Shown here piece after piece: positions 24,030-33,732 of a stretch of 64,000 bases of DNA (position 1 is the first letter of the stretch; every line of letters starts with the position of its first letter). Below the pieces are notes generated by a model. The model searched no databases. It worked only from the letters and a program-made list of their open reading frames with translations, and was not told the DNA's origin. This DNA comes from Lactuca virosa (lineage: Eukaryota > Streptophyta > Magnoliopsida > Asterales > Asteraceae). The stretch lies in assembly GCA_928212115.1 (NCBI GenBank), contig CAKMRJ010005745.1, positions 79,831,546 to 79,895,545 of the forward strand, written 5' to 3'. A program made the translations under genes and the position numbers.

Positions 24030-25175
24030 TCGCTCTTCATAGCTTCAATGTATGTTTGGACTTCTACTCCTACTTCTACTCCGACTATGCCTTCTTCAAT
24101 ACCTACCACATAGGCCTCTCCGTAATTCCCTAAAAAAATAAACAAAAAAGACAGAAGAATGAGAGAGAGAAAAAGAGAGAGAGAGAGAGAGAGAGAGAGG
24201 GGATATGATCATATAACCTTCCAATTCTTTTTAGATGCATGAAGTTGCAGTATCCACCACGATTGCAGGTGTTTTATTCATATTTTCTGCAAGTTGCTTC
24301 CCGGAAATCAGTCACAGGTGAGAAGTCAACAATGATCGGTCGACCTGAAGAGTGTTTTTAGTCTTTTAGAGGTGTTTATATGAAATAAGAAGATTTTGAT
24401 ATGAGAAATGAAAAAGAAGAGCATACCTGCGTAGTATCTTCCAGTGAGATTCTTGAGGGCTTTTGCAGTGTATTCTTCTTCCCTAAACTGAACGTATACA
24501 TTTCCTACCTGATAAGGGAAAGGATTATTAGAGGAGGTTTAAGGAGATGTAAGGTAGGTATTGGGTAGGGTAAGAGATTTACCATATGGTCAGCAAGGTT
24601 GTTACAAACATTCAAGCTTTCGATTTCCCCATACTTGTTCAACTCCTCGAAGAGATCATCATAGAAATCCTAAAAATTTATCAGAGAGAGTCGAGTATTA
24701 TCACTAACAGTCGAGTAAACTTGCTTTGTATAACCTGAGAATTTAGTAACTACATTACAAGCAAGAGTTAAATCCATTTTAATGGAACCAAGAAGTTGTT
24801 TATGAACATCAATATAACCAAAACCGTAAAAGGACCAATGTAGAGCATGGTGATATCAGAAATAAGTTTAATTGATAACTCATTCATGTTGAAAACTAAA
24901 ATAAACAGACTAATTTGACTATAGGAAGATCAACATCCTGCACATGAACATGTGCACTGCAACAAACACAAACCCTACAACAGATCGACTTTTGATGTCA
25001 ATTGGGTTGCTTTCGAACTTCATAATTATTATTAGTCTTAAAAGGCATGTAACAAAACTTGCTAATCAGATTAAAATCGTTGGGAAATCAATCGAGCAAC
25101 AGTGCCAGAAATAAAATAATAGTACACCGTGCAATTGATAATATAATAACACGATGGGAGAATCCAGTAACAAAT
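24030..25175 (-). pseudogene. Intron-containing U2AF35 gene fragment (exons 2-5)
   Basis: DNA-level copy of the U2AF35 gene at 41,231-42,791, same orientation, including introns, so not a retrocopy. Exon equivalents with conserved splice sites: exon 2 24,669-24,583, exon 3 24,508-24,427, exon 4 24,344-24,218, exon 5 start 24,129. The reading carries NVYVQFREEEYA and the second CCCH finger region. In exon 5 an in-frame TGA (24,098-24,096) ends the frame 11 codons in, and the homology stops at about 24,030, so the RS tail is truncated. Exon 1, with the start codon and first zinc finger, is absent. Homology to parental intron 1 continues to about 25,175. The fragment lies between two copies of an LTR tail plus flank. 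A GA microsatellite (24,165-24,199) lies in its last intron. Confidence 0.88.
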
Positions 25176-25193
25176 CAATCGTGCAACAATGCT

Positions 25194-25845
25194 AGCCCAA
25201 GTACTTTTGTATTGTCGTGCTAAACCCAAGTACGTTTGTATTGTCGTGCTAAACCCAAGCACTTTTGTATTGCCGTGCTAAACCCAAGTACTTTGTACTG
25301 TCGTGCCTGTCGTGATTATATAAAAAGTACTAACGTATTGTCGTCTTGTCGCGGTTATTATCATACTGTCGTGCCTAATCACCTAGGAATTATAGTTGCC
25401 TACTAATAAAGATCCTTTAGGAAAGTTCCCTCAAGATCATTATAATAGGATTAGTAAGTGAGAGTGATGGGAAATGGGGTAGTTGGTTTTCTTGAATGTT
25501 GATGGTTATATAACTAAAACTTATAATATCGTGGGTTGAAAATGACCATATGTATCTCACCGGGATTCCCAATCTGACCCACTCAACGTCTTTGTATCAC
25601 AGGAAACAATAATGATGATGGCTGAGAGATTTAAGGAACTTTAGACTATATTAAGATGTTGTAAGTCTTCGTTTATACTTATGTTTCTTGTATCATTTAT
25701 GACATCCTGAGTTTTTAATAAATCAATGAAAAACTTTCTTTCGGGAATATTTTATGGGACAAATTCTGCATTTGTAAATTAAAAACTCTTATTTTAAAAT
25801 AAGCACAAACTGGTGTTTTCTGGCCGTGAAAATGGGGATGTCACA
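25194..25845 (+). repeat. Duplicated LTR tail
   Basis: Matches the last 650-700 bp of the 3' LTR (about 23,100-23,823), from within the 29-bp repeats to the terminal GATGTCACA. It starts abruptly after a 25-bp repeat of U2AF intron sequence (AAATCAATCGTGCAACAATG) and has no LTR start, so it is a partial copy. Confidence 0.85.
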
Positions 25846-26045
25846 TCACGACTCCTCAAATTAGGCGTAACTGACATGCAAGTTGCTTTTTTATAAGTGT
25901 GTCATCTTTTTTTGTTGCTCAAAAATTTGTCTTCCCTATAAAGATAATCGTTCATTTGCCGTACACATTTAAGCATGCTTATCTATAATAATTGGACTTG
26001 ATATGCTATTCCATACCATATTACTGCCTTGAGTAGTGGCCCAGG
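25846..26045 (+). repeat. Duplicated flank (second copy of 23,824-24,020)
   Basis: TCACGACTCCTCAAATTAGG through AGTAGTGGCCCAG is repeated almost exactly from 23,824-24,018. The first copy runs into the U2AF fragment. The second continues into different, presumably original, flanking DNA (GTTGCCCTACCC). Confidence 0.85.
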
Positions 26046-26304
26046 TTGCCCTACCCTTGGGCCGACCCTGATTGCAATTTCACTTTCCTCTTTTAAGTCA
26101 CTTCATATGTATATTCCCTACCTTTAAAAGTCTTAATTATGTAGATGAAAATCCTTGGTGATTAACAATCATAACTTGTAATCAAGAAAAGTAAAAAATT
26201 TCAAGAATTTTACCATCCAAACGATATTATGAAGAAGTTGGTTGAACAACGTTTTGGTTGGTTATCCTTATTTAGTATTAAACCCTAAATGATTTTACCC
26301 TATC

Positions 26305-26849
26305 TAGGGGTGAATATATTAACCAAAAAACCAAACTAAAACCAAATTAAATGATATAACCGAACCATTACTAAAAGAGGTGGTGCGGTTTATAATTTTT
26401 ATTAACCAAATACATATGGTTTGGTTATGGTTTTCATCTAAAACCAAACCATTATAAACGGAACCAATAATATTAATAAATGCTTTTAATATAATAACAT
26501 AGTAAACATATGATATGTAATTATATTAGAAATTGAATTTTTAAAGGGTAATTATTTGGAATTAGATGGGATACGTGATATATCATATTAATGTAGTTAT
26601 ACAATAAATCTTTCACTTTTTATAGCAATGTACTTTATGTTTTTCACTTTTTATAGCAAATTGTTTTTTATTTTTATGTCATTTGCGACTATTATGGATA
26701 ACATATACTAACCATTAATTGACTAAACCTATTAACCAAAATCAAAATTCACCGATACCTAATGGCTACTAAAATGCATTTACCACTTATAATGGTTACG
26801 GTTCAATTTTGGATAATAACCGAACCAAACCACCCCATACACACCCCTA
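26305..26849. mobile_element. hAT-type MITE, 545 bp
   Basis: Termini TAGGGGTGAATA and (at the far end) CACACCCCTA are inverted (TAGGGGTG). 8-bp flanking repeats ACCCTATC (26,297-26,304) and ACCCTATA (26,850-26,857) match at 7 of 8 positions. The interior is AT-rich and repetitive (AACCGAACC, GGTTTGGTTATGG) with no ORF. These are typical features of non-autonomous hAT elements. Confidence 0.82.
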
Positions 26850-26857
26850 ACCCTATA

Positions 26858-28287
26858 TCATATTTTCCTGTAACTTATTGAGATCGTACATGTAGTATCC
26901 TCTGTATATCTACATAACATCCCTTTAATGATACACTATTCAACTGAAATGCTTCATGAAACACCCGAGTTTCAATTATGTTTTTCCACTCTTTAATTGA
27001 GGGTTTGTAGTCCATAAGGAAGTAGAAGGATAGGGAAAATCAGAGAGTTATTTATTGCATTTGCTGAAAAATCTGAAAATCTATAATTAATCGTAAGAAA
27101 CGTAGAGCGCCTCTTAAAAAGTGTGATGCTTCCGATCCAGTGGGCTGATCTCTTTATTAGGGATTTAGGAGTATTTAAAGGTCATTAACCCCTAAGATTC
27201 GACAAATCTTAGCCTCCATAACCCTTTCGGTGATTTTATAGAAATCCTAACTTTTTCTCTCTCATTATTGAGCTTGTGGTGGGTTTATGAGCATATTTCC
27301 CCATTTTTAAGTGAAGTATGAAGATTTTGAAGTTCTCATGGTGTCATTGAAGGAAATAGCAAGTATAGATCCATCAAAGTTACTTCATTTCTGGAACATT
27401 GTGAGTATAAAGTTCGTAACATGCTATTTGGATTGCTAGATCTTGTTATTTGTTGTATTTTGCACATTTTGGTCCATTTTGTTGATGATCTTGGAGTTGA
27501 AGGAACTCTAACACCTTTTTAACACTTAGGAATGTCCCTTGGACCTTTTGGATTGATAAAGTTGGGATCTTTTGCCTCCGCATTAAGACATGCAAGTTAT
27601 CTTGGTCTTTTAGGTTATATGGATTAATAAAGTTTAAATCTTACATCTTTGGAATGTCCAACTTTATCCATTATTGTATTTTTAAGGTCCAGATTTGAGG
27701 AGTGGAGCCTTGAATTAACGAATTAAGTGAATATAATCATTTGGAAGCAATAAGAAGTCCTTTTGTTTTTTACGTCTACAGGTTGCTGAGATAAACTGAA
27801 ATTAACCATACAATAGTAAATTAATTCTAAATCAAACATTTAGTTTTAATCATATGGAAATCGAATATAAAGATCATTACGATGATATGATTTTTAAAGA
27901 TGTTTATATAAAAACATAATAATTACTAAATAAAAATAAATAAAAATTTTAATTTAGCGAACAAAATATTCATTTTGTTAAATTTTCCAAGACGATTGTT
28001 ATTTCTTTAGTTAGTTTTAATAGATTTGTTAATTTTAATGATTAGCTTTATAATTTATTAATATTTGGTTATAAACAATGTAACACAAAATAATATTTAT
28101 TTGAAATTTACCAAATAGTTTTGAAATTATATAAAATATATTTGAATTGTTTATAATAACTTTCATAATATTATTTATTATTAAAATAATAAACACATTC
28201 AAAAATTAAAATAATTTTATGTTGAATAATATAACTTAAAATAAGGTGAGAAATTGTGTGAAGATGAGGGTCCAAAACTACATTATA
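26858..28287. other. AT-rich stretch, possibly an old LTR fragment
   Basis: No gene recognised. 26,956-27,790 has the composition and motifs of a decayed LTR (GAAACACCCGAG start-like, leader resembling 45,540-45,780), but no paired ends or target duplication. From 27,790 to 28,287 it is simple AT-rich DNA. Confidence 0.35.
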
Positions 28288-28399
28288 TCTATATTAAATA
28301 CAAATGTCGGTTGCCTTCTTTTTTCTTTTCTCTACCTTTTACTTTTCTTAATTTTCATTTTCAATCCTTTCCTTCTAATACTAATATAGCCGACCTTAT

Positions 28400-29311
28400 G
28401 GTGCTGTTTGTTTTTTTTAGGCAAAATGTCTGCAGTCTGCGAACCACATCTGTAGACCTCTGCAGTAGAAGATGTGGACCAAACGTCTGCAGTCTGAAAA
28501 AAAAGACTGTTTGTTTTTTTAACATCTGCGGGCTACTAAAATAAACTGAAATCTAAATAAACTGATTTATTTAAACTTCAAAGTGTTTTTTTAATTTTTT
28601 TATGACTTTGTTATAAATAATTAACAAATCTATATCAACTTTTATGCATTATTGTATAAAAAATAAAAATAAAAATGGTATGAATTAACGTATATATTTG
28701 ATAAAAACCAACAACTTTGGTTGCAAAGTTATAACTAAATATTATAATTAAGGATCAAAGAAATTGATACATAAATGGATGGAAATAAACCTCGATTTTT
28801 TCAGTTAAATCCATTAAAAACGTAGCATAAATATTTTCTCGAGAAATTGACGATAGTGTATTAAATAATGTTTTAGAAAAATTTAGCAAAAAAATATAAG
28901 AATATATTATGATTTTTTTTCGTATTTATATAAACAACTTCAACGACTATTATTGTAATAAATCTTTATTTATAAATTTGTCAAAAATATCATGTTTGTA
29001 TCGTCGAACGTTTTTTTTTTCTTTTTTTAAGTTTTGTAATTTTTTTTCAAATTGTTTATCATTAATAAACTTGGAAAAAATATAAATTAGAAAAAAAAAC
29101 TTTAAAAAAATATAGATATATGTGTTTTTTTAGGCTAGAAGATGTCTGAAGATGTTAGAAGACTCTGGTCCACATCTGCGCCAAGAAGAGGGCGCGCATA
29201 CATTTTTAGGTCTGCAGTCTTCAAAAAAACAAACAGTCTGCGAAAGCTAATGTCTGCGCGGCGCAGACAGAAGAGGCCATGCAGATCTGCAGACAAAAAA
29301 CAAACACCACC
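28400..29311. mobile_element. MITE nested in the Helitron, about 0.9 kb
   Basis: Inverted termini GGTGCTGTTTGTTTTTT and, on the opposite strand at the far end, GGTGGTGTTTGTTTTTTG. Subterminal regions are GC-rich and inverted (GTCTGCAGTCTGCG near 28,430 and CAGACATTAGC-type near 29,250) around an AT-rich core. No clear target duplication, so the superfamily (PIF/Harbinger or hAT) is open. Confidence 0.65.
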
Positions 29312-29548
29312 TAAATCTTCTTCCTATTGGACCGCTCTTACTTCTTATCTTTGTCTCCATAAGTAAAAATTTCTTCCTTCCTTTTTTCAATCATCGGCGC
29401 TTTCTACCTGCACTTTTCCTTTACCATTCCAACTGTTTGACGAGGTAATGTCCCTTTTTTATGTATCTATTTCATAATTTTACTTATAATGTCTTTTTTA
29501 TGCCCTATTTATGAAGCTATCCAACACCAATCCGTTTACCTTTTCTGG

Positions 29549-29670
29549 ATTTTACTGCATATGTATGCTTTCCCATTTGTATTATTGGCTTATTTACTGC
29601 ACATGTATGCTTTCCCATTTGTATTATTGGCTTATTTAGTATGCTTTCCCATTTGTATTATTGGCTTATC
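29549..29670 (+). repeat. Short tandem repeat, about 40 bp x 3
   Basis: The block TATGCTTTCCCATTTGTATT-ATTGGCTTAT appears three times in a row in the Helitron 5' region. It opens a spurious hydrophobic ORF. Confidence 0.75.
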
Positions 29671-30588
29671 ACTTTCTTCTTTCGTTCATACCCTATTTAT
29701 CGCTGACAAAAAGAATTCTTTTTTGGATTGATTCTAAAAGTAAAAAAAAAAACTTGACTTTTACTTAATACCCTATTTATCACTTTCTTCTTTCGTCATC
29801 GTTCTGTTGTGAAAATTAATAGACAGATTGTTGTCCGCATCCTCCTATTATGATGTTGTTTTGTTTGATTTTACTCGGCTTATTAGTTTTCTCTTTGGTT
29901 CATACCGTATTTATCACTGAAAAAAATATCCCTTTTGGATTGATTCTAAATGTATAAAAAAGTTGACTATCGTTGTCATCCTCCTGTTCTCAAAATTAAT
30001 ACATATATTGTTGTCCATATCCCACTATTATGATATTTTTGTCTTTCGTCCAAAAAAAGGTTTCTTCCTCTATAAGAGCCCTAAGGTTTTCAGGTTCTAC
30101 TATTCATAAAGGGGCACCAATTCTGATTAAAAAAGTAAACACTTTTTACCTCTGAAATATAGCTTTTGAAAGTGTGTGCACCAAATCTTAGTTTTTACTA
30201 TGGTAAAAGTTACAGGTAAAATACTATCTACTAAATTTCATCTGATGTCCTTTGTTTATAAAACTTATATGGAAAAAGTTGATAAAAAACTGTTATGATA
30301 CAGTCAGGGAAGTAACAAATTGGCATGGACAATTTCCTTTACAGACCATCTAACAAACTTTTTTTCTTCGTTAATGTAAACACCCATAATATGCTTCTTA
30401 TTTTTTTGCTTTTGCTATTCTATTTTCCGCAGGTACCCTGTTGTTGTATGGTGTAGTAAACTATTCGTTTAAAGGTTTATTTTTTGTATTTTCAGTTATT
30501 TAACCGTTTATGATTTGCTTTATCATGTATTAGTGCCTTGATCTAATTTCAGTCCAGCAAACACTTTCTTTTCATAACTATCTTATCT

Positions 30589-32455
30589 ATGCCTCCATCA
30601 CGAAAGAGACGTTATACAGTCGGTGAACATATTGCATCGTCTAGCAACCATCCTACTGATTCTTTATACATAGACAATGGTGACTGTACCTATGTGTGTG
30701 AACATTGCTATGCCTTATTTTGGTACGATGAGCGTGTTAGTGCAGTGTCATCCAATCGAGCACGGTATAATCATTGTTGCAAAAACGGTCAGGTCAAACT
30801 TCCATTTTCTATGATTCCTCCTCCGTCGTTGGTGACTTTATTCGATCAACCTGAATTTCTTGCCGATATACGTGCTTACAACAGTATGTTTGCGATGACA
30901 TCTTTTGGTGCAAAAGTTGACGAGTCTATAAACATTGGCTCTGGTCCATACGTTTTCAAAATTGAAGGTCGGGTTTACCATCGGCTTGGTTCGTATTGTC
31001 CTCCACCTAATGAACGCCCCCGGTTCTTGCAAATGTATATATACGACACTGAAAACGAGATATCTAATAGGATGAGCTTCTTTGCTAATGAAAACCGAAC
31101 ACCCTTAAACTCTGGCATTGTCACTCTACTTATTCAAATTCTTGACAATACTAATAAACTGGTTAGACTTTTTAGGAACGCACGTGACCTTTGTCGTTCT
31201 TCTGATATACCGACTTTTTCAATTCGGCTATACAATTCCTATAACTCTTCGCGTTATGGTAATCCTACTCCAGGCTGTATAGGTGCAATTTTGAGTGACT
31301 TAGATCCCGAGTCTGACGGTTACGACATTGTTATACGTCACAGGGTCAACGGACCTCAAAGAATAAACACTCTACATCCTTTGTACATGCCTTTGCAATA
31401 TCCTCTATTGTTTATACATGGTGAAAGCGGTTGGTCTCATAAACTACGCCTAACTGGTGACGAGCAAGCGAAAGATAAGAAAATAACAATGAACATGTTC
31501 TATAGCTACCAATTACACGACCGACTTAATCTGTATACTTTGATCCTAAGAGGCGGTCGCCTTTTTCAACAATACATGGTTGATGCGTATGCTTGCATAG
31601 AACAAGATAGACTTAATTATTTTCGATATAATCAAAATGCCCTTCGGAATGAATTCCTTCAGGGTATACATAATGCGGTTATGCGTGGTGATAGTAAGGG
31701 GAAAGACATCGGCAAACGAATTTTTTTGCCATCGACATTTACTGGCGGTCCTCGCTATATGTATAAACATTATCAAGATGCATTGGCGATATGCAGAGTT
31801 CATGGAAATCCACAATACTTCATTACATTTACATGTAATGTCAAATGGCCAGAAATTTGTAGACACATGGATAGATTTCCAGCGTTAAAAGCTGAAGATC
31901 GTCCCGATATTATAGCAAGGGTCTTTCACATGAAATTGCTTTCCCTCACCATCACCAGCAGGTAATTTAAACTTCAACGGTATACCACCACATCAACTCG
32001 AATTGAAGATCAATGCTCCCGTTATACTTATGCGTAACATTAGTCCAATTTATGGCCTATGCAACAGAACAAGATTGATAATTACACAACTTTTATCAAG
32101 AGTCATTGAGGCACAGATAATGAATGGAACAGCAATTGGCTATAGAGTTTATATACCCCACATCACTTTGACGCATACATATAACGAGCTTCCGTTTACT
32201 TTGAAAAGGAAACAATTCCCGTTGAAACTCTGTTATGCAATGACAATAAACAAAAGTCAAGGCCAATCGCTAAAAAATAGGCATCTATCTTCCACAACCT
32301 GTTTTTGGCCATGGTCAACTCTACGTAGCACTTTCAAGAGCAACATCTCCACAATCCCTCAAACTTCTAACTATTTCACAACCAAATGAACCTCCAAACT
32401 TAACCAGAAACATAGTTTATTCGGACTTTTTATCAGAAATAGATAATACTTTTAA
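30589..32455 (+). pseudogene. Helitron Rep/Pif1 helicase gene, internally deleted
   Basis: The first open stretch (30,589-31,965, 458 codons) is the Helitron_like_N region of the rolling-circle replicase. It has a cysteine-rich start (CEHCYALFWY), QMYIYDTENE, RLFQQYMVDAYACIEQ and the conserved FITFTCNVKWPEI. It then jumps, within about 10 bp, to the C-terminal end of the Pif1-type helicase (31,970 on): FNGIPPHQLELKI, ILMRNISPIYGLCNRTRL, AMTINKSQGQ. A frameshift after SLKN leaves IYLPQPVFGHGQLYVALSRA in another frame. The Rep HUH and tyrosine motifs and most helicase motifs are missing, so the protein cannot catalyse transposition. Confidence 0.88.
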
Positions 32456-32655
32456 CCATAATTAAACAAAAGTCAATGGCAATCGCTAAAGAAAATAGGC
32501 ATCTATCTTCCACAACCTGTTTTTGGCCATGGTCAACTCTACGTAGCACTTTCAAGACCAACATCTCCACAATCTCTCAAACTTCTAAGTATTCCATAGC
32601 CAAATGAACCTGCAAACTTAACCAGAAACATAGTTTATATAATACTTTTAACCAT
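32246..32655 (+). repeat. Direct duplication of the helicase 3' end
   Basis: About 200 bp from AAACAAAAGTCAA through the TTTAACCATAATTAA block (32,246-32,463) is repeated at 32,464-32,660 with a few changes. The duplicated part encodes the Pif1 C-terminus (FGHGQLYVALSRA). Confidence 0.85.
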
Positions 32656-33334
32656 AATTAAAGTACCTGTATAGCATAACCAAGGTAAACCTATTATCAA
32701 ACATATGTCGTACGCATGCTATACTGTTTGATTGTAATGTACTTCTGCTAGGTTATTCAAATGTTTTTACTCCCTTAACTTGACTTTTTAAAATATTACT
32801 TTCATCCCTTTTATTTTCCACCCGCTACTTTTTAAAATGTCGCTTTCATCCCCCTAAATGTCATTTTAAACCCTACAAATTTTAAGTTTGTAAAATTTGT
32901 TAATTTATTTATAAAAAAAACTAATTTAATATGCGTTACTTTATATATGTATCGGTATAAATTCGAGGTGGACCACGTTTTGACGTAGATTTAGAAATTT
33001 CGCCTGCTAATTTTTTTTTTAAATTACTTGCTTTTTTTATATACATATTGGTATAAATTTCAGTTTAGCTTCGTTTCGACGTAATTGTTTTTTATGTTTT
33101 GGTGCTTCGAGTTTATTTACGTTTTGATGTAAATATTTTTTACGTTCTCATGCTTACTTTTAAGCATTTTGCTTAACATGGATTTGTTTCCTGACTTTTA
33201 TGTTTTGGCAACTTACGTCTTTCTAAGTTTTTATGCATGGTTTTGTTCCCTGATTTTAGTGATTTTTGCAACTTAAGTCCTCCGAAATTTCTATTTTTCT
33301 ACTAAAGGATTTCATTTTTTAAATCCATTACTGT

Positions 33335-33364
33335 CGCCGCAACGCGCGGCGGGTAAAATCCTAG
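33335..33364 (+). terminator. Helitron 3' terminal hairpin and CTAG end
   Basis: A 6-bp GC stem with a 5-nt loop, then GGTAAAATC-CTAG. This is the Helitron 3' termination signal. It lies 370 bp upstream of the HD2 start codon. Confidence 0.85.
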
Positions 33365-33526
33365 TTACACAAATAGTTTTTTAGTAGTTACAAATAGGTC
33401 TTTTAAAGTAACAGCCAGCCCGTGACATTGTTTGAAAGTGAATGGGGGATTATGGACCATGGCACAAGGCACACTAGAATATGGCTAGAAGGAAAATATA
33501 TGAACGCTCATATTTATTTACCATTC

Positions 33527-33641
33527 AGGCCCAATACAAAAAGGCCAAAAAATTACGGCCCAAAATCAATTCGAAAATCAGAAGGATCTCAAAACCTTTC
33601 GATAAACCCTAAACCTTCAACGGCAACTTCACCTATTTATA
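33527..33641 (+). promoter_or_regulatory. HD2 gene 1 promoter: site II motifs, telo-box, TATA box
   Basis: Two GGCCCA motifs (about 33,528 and 33,557), a telo-box AAACCCTAA (33,604-33,612) and a TATA box CTATTTATA (33,633-33,641) lie about 90-205 bp upstream of the ATG. In plants, site II plus telo-box is typical of ribosome-biogenesis and nucleolar protein genes, which fits a nucleolar HD2 protein. Confidence 0.6.
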
Positions 33642-33732
33642 CTTCTTTCAAACGTTTACTCTTCATCCGCCTTTTTCTGTCAACTCTTCCAAACACACAT
33701 TCTTTCATTCTCCCAATCGCATCCGAGCAGCA

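Larger units (their letters stand above)
28288..33364 (+). mobile_element. Helitron with deleted Rep/helicase gene
   Basis: A 5.08-kb element. 5' end TCTATATTAAATAC preceded by A. 3' end CTAG (33,361-33,364) followed by T, which fits insertion between A and T without target duplication. Just before the 3' end is a GC-rich hairpin (CGCCGC-AACGC-GCGGCG, 33,335-33,351). It contains Helitron Rep-N and Pif1 helicase C-terminal coding remnants on the same strand, and a nested MITE (28,400-29,311). The 5' end is the less certain boundary. Confidence 0.78.

Noticed and set aside
29142..29731. ORFs in the Helitron 5' region
   Set aside because: One is the GC-rich arm of a MITE, the other a 40-bp tandem repeat. 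Neither shows protein features.
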